Shown here piece by piece: positions 1 through 7,645 of a DNA stretch of 34,391 nucleotides. This DNA is from a virus, in the IMG/VR virus record IMGVR_UViG_3300032240_002311, positions 1 to 34,391 of that record; one strand, 5' to 3'. Position numbers and translations under genes: made by a program. Under the pieces are notes generated by a model that saw only the letters and a program-made list of their open reading frames with translations, was not told the DNA's origin and did not search any database. How positions within the stretch are numbered: position 1 is the stretch's first letter; each line of letters starts with the position of its first letter.

Positions 1-95
1 CACAAGCCCCACGGCCCCGAGACCGAAGAACCAGCGGAGATGTCGTTGCGCCGGACGTGCCACGGCGGGAGGTTGGCAATCGTGGCGGCGCTTTC
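1..95. other. Left host flank
   Basis: This DNA lies outside the left TG terminus of the element. All three minus-strand frames are open through it. One of them reads a basic stretch followed by a short hydrophobic run (WFFGLGAVGLV), which could be part of an interrupted host gene, but 95 bp is too little to decide. The five bases next to the element (91-95, CTTTC) would be one copy of a 5-bp target duplication. Only the first base of the other copy (C at 34391) is inside the window, and it agrees. Confidence 0.6.
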
Positions 96-184
96 TGTAA
101 CGCCGCGAAAATCGTGAAACACTTTCCGGCTTAAAGCCTGAAATGGGTCAGGTGTGGCGGGTAGGGTTCCGAGTGAAAAGGGTC
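96..184. repeat. attL: left end of Mu-like element with transposase-site motifs
   Basis: The end begins TG at 96. A first motif (GCGAAAATCGTGAAACACT, about 105-123) matches the right terminus (RC from 34390) at 21 of the first 28 positions and also shares the exact 10-mer GTGAAACACT with the second right-end motif (34284-34293). A second motif, CTGAAATGGGTC (138-149), is the inverted counterpart of 34260-34271. A third, AAAAGGGTC (176-184), is the inverted counterpart of 34225-34233, with an identical 26-bp spacing to the second. In Mu-like phages such repeated end sites bind the MuA transposase; that assignment here is inference from the symmetry and from the A and B genes. Confidence 0.88.
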
Positions 185-404
185 AGGTGGCCGGAGTGTC
201 GCCGGGGGCTGGCGAGGGTGTGGCGGGTGCCCGGCCGGGGCATGTTGGGCAGGGCTGGATAAGGGTCTGCCCGGCATAGGTGTCGCCCGATCCTACAGGT
301 GCCCCCTTCAACTTCCAAGTGACGACGGCCGCCTGGGCGATCCGGGGAAAGGTCCGCTTACCCTGGGATGAACGTGTCGCCGGTGTACTGGGGTTTGGCT
401 CCAT
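183..404 (-). CDS. Possible small proline-rich ORF at the end of the tail operon
   Basis: A 73-codon frame that begins inside the 3' end of the 306-aa tail gene and ends in a TGA inside attL. The portion beyond the upstream gene reads as plausible protein (WKLKGAPVGSGDTYAG) followed by a Pro/Ala/Thr-rich tail (PATPSPAPGD). No good ribosome site precedes the ATG and the overlap with the upstream gene is 47 bp, so it may be a chance frame. If real, it is the last gene of the leftward block and its stop codon is part of the attL motif CCTGACCC (minus strand). No function can be assigned. Confidence 0.28.
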   Translation of the reverse strand: MEPNPSTPATRSSQGKRTFPRIAQAAVVTWKLKGAPVGSGDTYAGQTLIQPCPTCPGRAPATPSPAPGDTPAT

Positions 405-1278
405 GGTGCGTGCCGTGATAGCAGGTGAAAGCGATGTTCCGGATCTGGATACTGCCTGGGTCGGTGGGGGCATCTACCTCGATCCAGTCGGTGAACCACG
501 ATGGGTCATCAGGCTCGCCCGATCCGGGGCCGGTCCATTCGATCGACTGCTCATTGACGATCGAGCGGAGCGTACCGCCTTCTTCCTCCCAATCGGCCGG
601 ATAGAGCACCTCATCCGCCTCGATCTTGAAATAGCTGCCGGTGTGGGAGCTGGGGATCTGGAAACGATAGCGGAAAAGGGTCTTGGTGAGGCTGGAGGGG
701 CATTCCGGCTCCAGATCCGCACTGCCGGCGCAGGAGTAGCTGGAAACAGCCAGCACGGCCGCGCAGCCACCGCTTTCCCAGTCCAGATCGGCGATCTTCG
801 CATCCACCACCGCTCCCAGGGTAGCGAGTGTTTCGGGATCGGTGAAAGCGGCCTCGGTGTGGATGGTGCCGTTGACGAAGGTTTCGTCTGCCGTGTAGGT
901 CGAGCCAGCCCATCCGGCCGTGAAGTCCGTGCGTGTGCCGAAGGCATCATCGCCCACCTCCCCATCGATCACTTCATCCGTGGTAGCCGAGTCGCAGTTC
1001 CCCTCTGCATCACGGGTGAAGAGGGTGGTGCTCCGCGTTGTCCACTCGCCGATGGGGGTCGAGGTTCGGGTGTAATGCTTGGTGATCACCCTCGATTTCC
1101 AGCGCTTGCAGTTGTCCGGGCAATCCGCGCCGGCGGGAGACATCACCACCCCGCAGGCATCGGCGCTGGCGGTCTTCACCTCGCAGATCAGCACGGGCGT
1201 AGGGCAGACCGGCATCTGGCAGCAGCCGCAGGCGGAAAGCCTGCTGTTCCATAGGTCGAGCGTATCGATCGGCGTCAT
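358..1278 (-). CDS. Unknown tail-module protein, 306 aa
   Basis: The start chosen is the ATG of MTPIDTLDLW at 1278, because it forms an ATGA overlap with the stop of the upstream gene; a longer frame starts at 1308. The product is acidic and Thr/Ser-rich with many cysteines, including a cluster near the N-terminus (CGCCQMPVC), and aromatic-rich beta-type segments. There is no signal peptide or membrane segment. I recognise no family. It is the third of three genes after the tape measure, where tail-tip or adsorption proteins are usually encoded, so a distal-tail or receptor-binding role is plausible. The paired cysteines could stabilise an exposed protein. Confidence 0.8.
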   Translation of the reverse strand: MTPIDTLDLWNSRLSACGCCQMPVCPTPVLICEVKTASADACGVVMSPAGADCPDNCKRWKSRVITKHYTRTSTPIGEWTTRSTTLFTRDAEGNCDSATTDEVIDGEVGDDAFGTRTDFTAGWAGSTYTADETFVNGTIHTEAAFTDPETLATLGAVVDAKIADLDWESGGCAAVLAVSSYSCAGSADLEPECPSSLTKTLFRYRFQIPSSHTGSYFKIEADEVLYPADWEEEGGTLRSIVNEQSIEWTGPGSGEPDDPSWFTDWIEVDAPTDPGSIQIRNIAFTCYHGTHHGAKPQYTGDTFIPG

Positions 1279-1856
1279 CCTCGGGTGTAGGAAAGGGAGC
1301 CTGGGCAATGGAAGATCTGGAGATTGCCACAGCCAGCTGGTCGGAAAGCGCCGTTCAGCCAGTCTCCCAGATCCACATAAAGGGTGCCAGTGGGCGAGCT
1401 GGCGGTGGGCACCGTGTTTGAGGGCACCGTGGTACCACTGCCGATGGTGGCGGTGGTCACATCACCACCAGGGAGAAGCACGTCATCCTCCACCGTCGCA
1501 GTGAAGCCGATTTCCAGCCAGACGTGGGTGCCATCGGCTGGTTCAGAACCCACGGTGCCAATGGTTTCGTCATCCACGGTGACCGTTCCTTCTCCGCCCA
1601 TCACGGTGCCGCCGCGCAGCTCGACACTGCCTTCGGACACGTAGGTATTCCCGAATGGGCAGTTGGCAGAGCCACCACCCTGAGCCGTGGCGGTCAGGAG
1701 AATTCCATCATCCTTCTCCTCGGAAAGCAGGCCTACACCCGCGATCGGACGGCCACGACGAATCCCACGGATCAGCTCATTGAGCAGCGCACCGGGGACC
1801 AGGTAGGCGCGGCCTGCCTCGTACTTCGGTTCCAGGGGTTCCTTAGCTTTCGGCAT
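1275..1856 (-). CDS. Unknown tail-module protein, 193 aa
   Basis: Starts MPKAKEPLEP, 3 bp after the upstream stop, and overlaps the next gene by ATGA, so the three distal tail genes form a tight translational cluster. The N-terminal 60 residues are charged and mixed alpha/beta. The remainder is Gly/Thr/Ser/Val-rich with alternating hydrophobic residues (GTVTVDDETIGTVG), as in beta-rich fibre or tip proteins. Cysteines occur in the last third. No catalytic motif is visible. Its position downstream of the tape measure supports a structural tail role, but the family is not recognised. Confidence 0.8.
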   Translation of the reverse strand: MPKAKEPLEPKYEAGRAYLVPGALLNELIRGIRRGRPIAGVGLLSEEKDDGILLTATAQGGGSANCPFGNTYVSEGSVELRGGTVMGGEGTVTVDDETIGTVGSEPADGTHVWLEIGFTATVEDDVLLPGGDVTTATIGSGTTVPSNTVPTASSPTGTLYVDLGDWLNGAFRPAGCGNLQIFHCPGSLSYTRG

Positions 1857-1859
1857 GGG

Positions 1860-2528
1860 TCAGAGGGACTTGGCGTAGACGTATTCGTAGCGCTCCCGGA
1901 CCAGCCAAGCGGTTTGCAGGCCGGGGAGATTTTCCATGCCCACACCAGTGAAGATCCAGCCGTTCGGAGCGTGGTAGGTGTACTCGGTGAGGAAGTCCCA
2001 GAAGGTATCCGGCACCACCGGCTTCCAGTCGGTAGGGGGATTGATCTGCTGGGCCGTGTTTTTCGTGAGGAAATCAGCGTGGCCGGGAACTACGCTGCCG
2101 ATCAGCACGTATTCGAGATCAGCGGTCACCTGGCTTTCGCGGGCGGCCACGTTCGCGTAAAGGGTGCTGCCGACTAGGATGTTCTGGCCCTGCTGGGTCG
2201 AACTGTTCGAATCATAGCGGACCTTGTAGCCACGCGCGGACAGCAGGCCCATGGAAACCACCTCGGCCACGAAGATCCCCTTCGCCTTGCACTTCGCCTG
2301 GCGGGAGACGATCCACATGTTCTTCCCGGAGATCTGGGCACCGCGCAGTAGGCGGCTGGCCAGGACGGCGTGGGGATCGTAGCCGGCGGAGTCATCGCGG
2401 ATGACGTAGGTATCCCGCATGGAGTCCCAGCCGGTTTCAGCTTCCTGCGGGAGTCGGTCAGCCAGCACCACGTCGCCGTCTTCCAGTGCGGTGATGACGA
2501 TGCTTTGAAACTTATCGGAAAAGGCCAT
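1860..2528 (-). CDS. Unknown tail-module protein just after tape measure, 222 aa
   Basis: Begins MAFSDKFQSIVITALED, 11 bp after the tape-measure stop. The sequence is soluble, mixed alpha/beta, with no signal or membrane segment. The C-terminal half is aromatic-rich (DFLTEYTYHAPNGW). In siphoviruses the gene after the tape measure usually encodes the distal tail protein, which joins the tube to the tip; that is the best positional guess. I cannot match it to a Dit or Mu gp43 family by eye, and confidence refers to the gene being real rather than to the role. Confidence 0.82.
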   Translation of the reverse strand: MAFSDKFQSIVITALEDGDVVLADRLPQEAETGWDSMRDTYVIRDDSAGYDPHAVLASRLLRGAQISGKNMWIVSRQAKCKAKGIFVAEVVSMGLLSARGYKVRYDSNSSTQQGQNILVGSTLYANVAARESQVTADLEYVLIGSVVPGHADFLTKNTAQQINPPTDWKPVVPDTFWDFLTEYTYHAPNGWIFTGVGMENLPGLQTAWLVRERYEYVYAKSL

Positions 2529-2539
2529 GGGTGGGAGGG

Positions 2540-4312
2540 TCAGGTGGGGGCGAGGCCCAGATCGGCGAGGCGGGAGTTGGTTTCCTGGGTGGCCTTCAGC
2601 TGCTCGCGGGCGGTCTTTTCCAGGTTGGTCAGGCCCTTTTCGCGAGTGGAGTTCAGTGCTCCGGGGTTGGACTTGGCGGCGGCATCCATCGCCTCGCGGG
2701 CACGCTGGCGGGCGGCAGCGCCCAAGCGATCGGTGGAGTTCCGGGCCTTGAACCCCTCGAAGTCCCCTACCTTTGCCTTGTCGGCATCGCTCAGGCGGTT
2801 GAAGCGCTTTTGCAGCGTGTCATCGGCGGAAAAGAGTCGGGAAGCACGCGGGCCACGCTCGCGCTTGTTCGCCAGCTTCTCCTCAGCGGTGATCTGGCGG
2901 GCGGCGAGGGCGGCAGCCTGCTCAGCGGTTACCCCCTGCTTCTCCATGATCGAGAGTTTCAAGGCTTCTAGCTTTGCCTGGCGTTCCAGGGAGGAAGCCA
3001 GGGCATCGTTGCCGGCGGCCTTCGCCTCTAGGATCTTCAGCTCGGTCTGGAATCCAGACTGGGCAGCCTGCTTCGCAGCGGCGGCTTTGAAAACGGCTTC
3101 ACCTTCTGTCTCTGCGGCTTTCACCGCCCGCTCAGCCTGATCAGCGGACTTTTGCTGTTCTTCGGCAGCCTGCTTGAGGGCGGATGCCACTCGATCGGCT
3201 TCACGGCCCTGAGCTCGAAGGGCTTCGATCTGATATTGCGCCTCAGCCCTTGTCTTTCCGGCCGCAGCTTCAGCGGCAGCGGTTTTGGCGTCGAGATTTG
3301 CCTGGATGGCTTTGCGTTCAGCCTCGGCAGCTTCCCTTACTGCATTTTTGTAGGCGGGTGTGGTCTTGTCCTGAGATCCAAAGGCATCCCGTTTCCCGAC
3401 TGCGGCACTGCGTTCATCATCGGCCTGAGTCGCCATCCGCGTCGCCAATTGAGCTCGCTCTTTGAGGGTCTGCTTCGTCTCTTCCAGCGTCTGCTTGGCC
3501 TTCTGAAGGTCGGCTTCGTATTGACCCATGGAGCCACTGGCCACGGCTTGATTGCGGGCGAGATCCGCGTTGGCAGCCGCCGCCGATCGATTGGCAGCTT
3601 CTTCCTGGGCAAGTCGGCGGCGGGCAGCGGTCTCATCCTCGATCACGGCGATCTGGCGGCGCTGGGCTTCCGTCTGCTCGTCAATGAACTTGGCCTTGCG
3701 CTTCCCTTCCAGTTCACCGGCATAGATCGCCAGGCTCCGTTCTGCACGAGCGGCTTCCTTCATTGCCTCACCCCAATCGGTGAAAGCGCGGGTCAGCTTC
3801 TCTCCGACCAGTCCGGACAATGCGCCAGCGGCCGCACCGAAGGGCCCACCGAGAGCGAAGCCTTGAGCGGCTCCGTTCAGAGTTGCTTCTGCCGTGGCGA
3901 TGGACTTCCCGGCCTTGATGAAGGATTCCGAAAGCTGGTCATCGTAGCCTTTGGCATCCTGACCCACCTGGGTGAAAATCGGGCCGAGCTTCCCCAACGC
4001 ACCGGCGAGATCGCGGACCACTTGAGCCCGCTGGATGTTGAGCATTTGATCGAGCTTGCCACTCGATTGACCGGCCTCATTGCCGATCTGCTTGATGGCT
4101 TCCGCCTGTTCCTTCAGGCCCCGCGCCTGTTCCTGCAGTTGGGCAATCTTGTCGAACGTGCCCTTCAGCGGGTTTTCTGCGGCAGCGCCGCCGTTTCCGG
4201 TGGAGGTCGCCCTAGAAACGGCAGCAAGTTGCTTGGTCAGGGCGATGGCATCCTTGATCCCGGTGACATACTCCTGGTTGTCGAGTCCAACGCTGAACTT
4301 CAGGTCACTCAT
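2540..4312 (-). CDS. Tail tape measure protein, 590 aa
   Basis: A long Ala/Glu/Lys/Gln-rich protein, mostly predicted helix and coiled coil from about residue 185 to the end, with one Gly/Ala-rich hydrophobic stretch at about 145-170 (GFALGGPFGAAAGALSGLVG). That hydrophobic island in a coiled-coil background is typical of tape measures. It directly follows the tail assembly chaperone pair, overlapping the T frame by ATGA. Tape-measure length sets tail length; at the usual 1.5 Angstrom per residue this predicts a tail near 90 nm. It carries no recognisable lytic domain. Confidence 0.88.
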   Translation of the reverse strand: MSDLKFSVGLDNQEYVTGIKDAIALTKQLAAVSRATSTGNGGAAAENPLKGTFDKIAQLQEQARGLKEQAEAIKQIGNEAGQSSGKLDQMLNIQRAQVVRDLAGALGKLGPIFTQVGQDAKGYDDQLSESFIKAGKSIATAEATLNGAAQGFALGGPFGAAAGALSGLVGEKLTRAFTDWGEAMKEAARAERSLAIYAGELEGKRKAKFIDEQTEAQRRQIAVIEDETAARRRLAQEEAANRSAAAANADLARNQAVASGSMGQYEADLQKAKQTLEETKQTLKERAQLATRMATQADDERSAAVGKRDAFGSQDKTTPAYKNAVREAAEAERKAIQANLDAKTAAAEAAAGKTRAEAQYQIEALRAQGREADRVASALKQAAEEQQKSADQAERAVKAAETEGEAVFKAAAAKQAAQSGFQTELKILEAKAAGNDALASSLERQAKLEALKLSIMEKQGVTAEQAAALAARQITAEEKLANKRERGPRASRLFSADDTLQKRFNRLSDADKAKVGDFEGFKARNSTDRLGAAARQRAREAMDAAAKSNPGALNSTREKGLTNLEKTAREQLKATQETNSRLADLGLAPT

Positions 4313-4503
4313 GGGGTCACGTTGAAATGGGTGGTGAGGTAGTCCCGGGCGGTCTTCCGCGCCTCACAGGCCGCGAGGTCGCCGGGGGTGGGCTGGCTGT
4401 CATCGCCATGGCGCTGGCGCAGCGCTGGCAGCAGGGCGAAGATGGCGGTGATCGGCAGCACCCAGACCACTTGGCGAAGGGTGTAGGGGTATTCCGCCAT
4501 CAT
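4309..4503 (-). CDS. Tail assembly chaperone, T part (expressed by -1 frameshift)
   Basis: A 64-aa frame from the first ATG (MMAEYPYTLRQ), ending in ATGA overlap with the tape measure. Its frame is open for 25 more codons upstream, back to the slippery run at 4578-4587, and there it is exactly the -1 frame of the upstream gene. In tailed phages the gene before the tape measure is often made as a G protein and a longer GT fusion by programmed -1 frameshifting. So this is probably the T domain of a fusion rather than a free protein, although internal initiation at the double ATG cannot be excluded. Confidence 0.8.
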   Translation of the reverse strand: MMAEYPYTLRQVVWVLPITAIFALLPALRQRHGDDSQPTPGDLAACEARKTARDYLTTHFNVTP

Positions 4504-5054
4504 GCGCTCGATCAGGGTGAGGGTCCATCCGGCCTGACTGCCCTTTCGCTTTACGAAGGACTCTGCCCGGCCGGGAACTTTTTTCCCGGCGTGTCGCCCT
4601 CTGCGCCTCCGGCGAGCTGTTTCAGGCGGGCCATCTCAGACTCGAACCACTGCTCGATCGCCAGGGATTCCTCGGCGGGGCGGGCGGCGGCTTCCAGCAT
4701 GCCGGCGCGGATGTCGACCAGATCCCCGGTCAGGTAGCTGGCCAGGGCACGCTCCGGCTGGGAAACGGTGAAGACCAGCAGCGCCTTGTCGGCGAACTCG
4801 CTGGCCCCGGTCAGGGCCACTCCATGGCGCTCGCTTTCCTCCACCGCCCACAGCGTGCCGATCGTGATCGGCGGTCGCAGTGGGTGGGGCGGCATGGAGG
4901 CGAAGGCCACGGCCTCCCGCGCGGCGGGCAGGCAGCCACGGGCGTCTGCTGCCTTCCGGGCCCGCATCCCGGCGATGGTCTCGTGCCAGGAAACTTCCTG
5001 GGCAGACATCGTCGGGCGCGGATCCGGCAGTGGCGGGAAGGGAGTGGGGTCCAT
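4309..5054 (-). CDS. Tail assembly chaperone GT fusion (predicted -1 frameshift product, about 248 aa)
   Basis: Predicted product of reading the G frame to Lys-Lys (residues 158-159), slipping back one base at GGGAAAAAAG (4578-4587), then reading 25 new codons and the 64-aa T frame. The minus-strand run offers two overlapping canonical heptamers in the zero frame, G-GGA-AAA and A-AAA-AAG, and the -1 frame is open to the tape measure. GT proteins guide tube assembly around the tape measure in lambda and relatives. The frameshift is inferred from sequence only. Confidence 0.7.
4551..5054 (-). CDS. Tail assembly chaperone, G part, 167 aa
   Basis: Starts MDPTPFPPLP with a GAGGACAC-type leader a few bases upstream. 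Pro-rich at the N-terminus, then helical, with conserved-looking segments such as ALLVFTVSQPERALASYLTG. It lies between the putative tube gene and the tape measure, the position of lambda G. It ends GKKFPAGQSPS eight codons after the slippery site, so ribosomes that do not slip make this short form. The family cannot be named from sequence; position plus frameshift site support the call. Confidence 0.8.
   Translation of the reverse strand: MDPTPFPPLPDPRPTMSAQEVSWHETIAGMRARKAADARGCLPAAREAVAFASMPPHPLRPPITIGTLWAVEESERHGVALTGASEFADKALLVFTVSQPERALASYLTGDLVDIRAGMLEAAARPAEESLAIEQWFESEMARLKQLAGGAEGDTPGKKFPAGQSPS
4578..4587 (-). promoter_or_regulatory. Programmed -1 frameshift slippery site in tail chaperone gene
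   Basis: Minus-strand GGGAAAAAAG in zero frame as CCG GGA AAA AAG. It gives two overlapping slippery heptamers (G-GGA-AAA and A-AAA-AAG). The run is embedded in an inverted repeat, CCGGGAA with TTCCCGG around a 5-nt loop (about 4571-4589). The -1 frame is the T frame. Such a site between tube and tape-measure genes is a hallmark of tail assembly chaperones. Confidence 0.78.
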
Positions 5055-5081
5055 GGGGGCGTGTCCTCAGTCGCGCGGGGC

Positions 5082-5507
5082 TTAGCTGATCGGCGTGGTG
5101 GTGCCGCTGAGATCCACCGAGAAGGCCGGGTTAGTGCCTTCCACATCCATGCTGTCCCAGTAGGCCGCCTTGATGGAAAGCATGCGGCTGCCCTTGTTGG
5201 TCCAGCCGGGCTTCACCGAAAGGATGCGGCCGGTCACACCCGCCAGCGGGAAGGTGATGGACTGGCCCAGCTCGGGCGGCGTCACGGCATCCGTGAAGAC
5301 GGTTTCCAGATCCAGGGCGAACTTGGGATTGGCGATGATCAGGGCCAGCAGGCCGCCGGTGCCCTTCTCGATCTCGATCTCGTTGCCGCTGCGATCGAGG
5401 TCGCACTTCATGATCTCACCGAAGACGGTGCCGAGCATGCAGGTGCCGAAGACGACGTCTTCATCACCGATCAGGACATGGTTGGGGATATTGGTATTGA
5501 AGCTCAT
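5082..5507 (-). CDS. Probable tail tube (major tail) protein, 141 aa
   Basis: Starts MSFNTNIPNHVLIGDEDVVF. The product is compact and beta-rich, with no signal peptide, and ends VDLSGTTTPIS. Size and place, directly before the G/GT chaperone pair and tape measure, match a tail tube subunit. The body (SIKAAYWDSMDVEGTNPAF) resembles the strand-rich fold of tube proteins only in general character. The neighbouring 169-aa gene is the alternative tube candidate. The gene is solid, the role is positional. Confidence 0.72.
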   Translation of the reverse strand: MSFNTNIPNHVLIGDEDVVFGTCMLGTVFGEIMKCDLDRSGNEIEIEKGTGGLLALIIANPKFALDLETVFTDAVTPPELGQSITFPLAGVTGRILSVKPGWTNKGSRMLSIKAAYWDSMDVEGTNPAFSVDLSGTTTPIS

Positions 5508-5546
5508 GATGGAGTCAGGTGGTTGGTTTCAGAGGGTGAGGTAGGA

Positions 5547-6056
5547 TCAGTCGAGAAGGGCGTAGACCAGGATGAAGATGTCCACCGAATCACCATCGGA
5601 GATGATCTTCGGTAGGACGTTGTTGGATGGGAGAAACTGCGACTGAACTGCATTCGGCCCGGAGAGGGTCAGCAGGGTTCCCGCTGGCAGCTCCATGGTC
5701 CAGTCGATGTCTGGATGGACCAGCTGGACGATGCCGCCCTCCACATACATGATCAGCGTCTGCGGATTGTAGGCGGAGACCGTCGCTCCATTGACGTCCT
5801 TGCCACCCCCGCCTTCCCAGGTGACGTTTCCGGTGAGGGAGTGCAGGGTGTTCTGGAGAAGATTGTATTCCACCTGGGCCCCGATGGCACCGAGGTGGAT
5901 CTTCACCGCATAGGCGATGCTGGCCTCCGGGAAACGCTGGGTCAGATCGAAGCCGATCTTCGCCGTGCTGCCGAGCTGGTTCTGGATCACTCCCGGAGTG
6001 GTCAGGGTGGCGATGGTCTGGGCAGTGACGCGGAATTGAGTGCCTTTGAGATTCAT
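5547..6056 (-). CDS. Tail structural protein, 169 aa (tube or tube-associated)
   Basis: Begins MNLKGTQFRVTAQTIATLTT. Beta-rich with a Gly-rich loop (TWEGGGGKDVNGATVSAYNP). It follows the putative tail terminator by 12 bp and precedes the 141-aa gene by 39 bp. In Mu this slot holds the sheath and tube genes; no contractile-sheath motif or length is present here, so a non-contractile tail component is more likely. No family recognised. Confidence 0.72.
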   Translation of the reverse strand: MNLKGTQFRVTAQTIATLTTPGVIQNQLGSTAKIGFDLTQRFPEASIAYAVKIHLGAIGAQVEYNLLQNTLHSLTGNVTWEGGGGKDVNGATVSAYNPQTLIMYVEGGIVQLVHPDIDWTMELPAGTLLTLSGPNAVQSQFLPSNNVLPKIISDGDSVDIFILVYALLD

Positions 6057-6068
6057 AGGGAAAAAGGG

Positions 6069-6566
6069 TCAGGAAAACGTGCAGGGGGTATTGATCGGCT
6101 CATCCAGGGCGAGGATGCAGCGGTGGGTCAGGGTGATCTGGCGGGTGGGCAGATTCTCCACCACCAACCAGGCTCCGGAGACGTAGCGGAAGCCATCGCA
6201 GTGGAGATCCTGATGGTCACCGGAGAAGCCACGGATCCAGCGGGAAACCTTTGACTTCAGAGTCATCAGCGGATCGCGACCGTTTGCCTTCACGCGATGG
6301 GCATCCGCGCCGGGATTGACGGCCAGACCACGTGCCGCCTGAATGGTGGCGGCGAGGGACCAGTAGACGATGCCGGGGCTGGTGGTTTCATCCACGGCCT
6401 CATCCCCGGCCCAGTTCAGGATCACGCGCCAGGACTTCGGGGCTTCACCCGCCAGGATCTCCAGAACGTGATCCGGATCCGTGGCCACTTCCAAACGGCC
6501 GCCGGCGGCTTCCACCTGGGGGCGGAGTCCGTCTTCAAGGGCCGTGAGGAATGCAGCGGAGTCCAT
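6069..6566 (-). CDS. Putative tail terminator / head-tail completion protein (gp37-like position), 165 aa
   Basis: Starts MDSAAFLTALEDGLRP. An N-terminal helix is followed by a segment APKSWRVILNWAGDE and alternating strands, the general pattern of tail terminator proteins (alpha helix plus beta sheet). It sits between the gp36-type adaptor and the tail structural genes, as Mu gp37 does. Start lies 3 bp after the upstream stop. Similarity is not strong enough by eye to name the family firmly. Confidence 0.65.
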   Translation of the reverse strand: MDSAAFLTALEDGLRPQVEAAGGRLEVATDPDHVLEILAGEAPKSWRVILNWAGDEAVDETTSPGIVYWSLAATIQAARGLAVNPGADAHRVKANGRDPLMTLKSKVSRWIRGFSGDHQDLHCDGFRYVSGAWLVVENLPTRQITLTHRCILALDEPINTPCTFS

Positions 6567-6569
6567 GAC

Positions 6570-7166
6570 TTAGGCGGCGGTGATGTCGGCGACGGCAGCC
6601 TGGACGGCGGCGAGGAACTTTTCGGCCTTGGCGAGGTCGAAGTGCTCGGTGGTCTGGGCCGTGTCGGCGGAGGGGCGGATGGCCTCGATCAGGGGCGGGC
6701 AGAGCTTGGTGGCCTGCTGGATCGAGTTGATGACCTGAAGCAGTGGCGAGCGGAGATCCGCCACCTGCTGGCGGAGGATCAGGTTTTCCCGGGGTGGGGC
6801 GAAGGTGGCATCCAGCGGGATGACGGGTGCGGCGGGCTGAGGTGGGGCGATGACATCCACCACACGGCTCCGGAGCTCCCGGCCGGAAAGGGTCACACCA
6901 GAGGTGATCGGCTCCGGCTGGCGCTCCTTGGAGGGGGCGGAGGTTTCCAGCGGTGTGGCGGTCTGGATCGGATTCGCCTCGCGCTGCTTCGGCTCGCGCG
7001 GGGCCTCGGCTGGATCAGCGGACTTGATCTGCATCGGGATCGGGGCACCACCGAGGGCGGCGGCGAGCTTTTCAGGATCCGGGGTCAGCGGCGGCACACC
7101 GGACGGGAGTTCGCCGGACTTCGGCGTGGGGCTGGCGGAGGGCGTTTCTGAGGTCTTGGTATTCAT
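6570..7166 (-). CDS. Unknown late protein with proline-rich N-terminus and helical C-terminus, 198 aa
   Basis: The first 110 residues are Pro/Ala/Ser/Glu-rich and look disordered (TPKSGELPSGVPPLTPDPEK). Residues about 120-198 are helical and probably coiled coil (ENLILRQQVADLRSPLLQVI). No signal or membrane segment. It lies between the gp36 type gene and the tail terminator candidate. An AAGTTCC heptad leader lies directly before its ATG. It could be an accessory head-tail protein; function unknown. Confidence 0.7.
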   Translation of the reverse strand: MNTKTSETPSASPTPKSGELPSGVPPLTPDPEKLAAALGGAPIPMQIKSADPAEAPREPKQREANPIQTATPLETSAPSKERQPEPITSGVTLSGRELRSRVVDVIAPPQPAAPVIPLDATFAPPRENLILRQQVADLRSPLLQVINSIQQATKLCPPLIEAIRPSADTAQTTEHFDLAKAEKFLAAVQAAVADITAA

Positions 7167-7190
7167 TGGAACTTGGCAGTTGGAACTTGG
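7167..7190 (-). repeat. Heptad repeat, AAGTTCC family (3 units)
   Basis: Read on the minus strand the units are AAGTTCC, AACTGCC, AAGTTCC, ending directly at the ATG of the 198-aa gene. Period is exactly 7 with consensus AAnnnCC. Confidence 0.85.
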
Positions 7191-7194
7191 ATCT

Positions 7195-7620
7195 TCAGGC
7201 GAGAAGAGAACCAGTGGAGCTGGTGGTGATGGCGGGTTCCGTCACGGCGGTGACAGAGGGCTTGGTGCGGTTGATCTCCGGGGTGAGGGGTTCTTCCCCA
7301 TTGGCGATCTTCGTGAGCTTTTCACGGAAGGTAGCGGCCTGTTTCGCCCAGGGATTCTGGGCTTCCGGAGTGCCCCGGCGGGCGTAGAGTTTTTCCAGGG
7401 AAAAGACCTTGGCGGCCTGTTTCACCAGGGCGGGGATGGGATCGGAAAAGGGGGTGGTGAAACGCTGGCCCAGGGTGCCGTCGATCTCGGTGGCCACACT
7501 CTCTGCCACCTTGTCCCAGAGGCCCCCGTCTGCCTCGCCATCGTTGTCGTCATCCAGGGCTTCCACCAGGAACGCCGGAGGGATATCGGCTTCGATTTCG
7601 GACTGGAAGACGTAGGGCAT
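7195..7620 (-). CDS. Mu gp36-like head-tail connector (DUF1320), 141 aa
   Basis: Starts MPYVFQSEIEADIPPAFLVE. It has the family pattern of an N-terminal segment with an acidic patch (DDDNDGEADGG), then helices with an Ala/Lys-rich stretch (ALVKQAAKVFSLEKLYARRG). Mu gp36 and DUF1320 proteins are about 140 residues and are encoded after the capsid gene as head completion/adaptor proteins; both length and position agree. A terminator separates it from the capsid gene upstream. Confidence 0.82.
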   Translation of the reverse strand: MPYVFQSEIEADIPPAFLVEALDDDNDGEADGGLWDKVAESVATEIDGTLGQRFTTPFSDPIPALVKQAAKVFSLEKLYARRGTPEAQNPWAKQAATFREKLTKIANGEEPLTPEINRTKPSVTAVTEPAITTSSTGSLLA

Positions 7621-7645
7621 GGGAGAGGTTCAGGCTTTGGAAAGA

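Noticed and set aside
1-95. A named host gene at the insertion site
   Set aside because: All frames are open but 95 bp gives no recognisable domain; only a possible short hydrophobic stretch was noted.
280-1254. Plus-strand open frame of 324 codons opposite the last tail gene
   Set aside because: It mirrors the minus-strand tail gene, which has ATGA coupling to its neighbour; the plus-strand product has no recognisable structure.
3152-4342. Plus-strand open frame of 396 codons opposite the tape measure, with Leu/Phe-rich membrane-like content
   Set aside because: Apparent hydrophobicity is the complement of a Glu/Lys/Ala-rich coiled coil; the tape measure on the minus strand explains the region.
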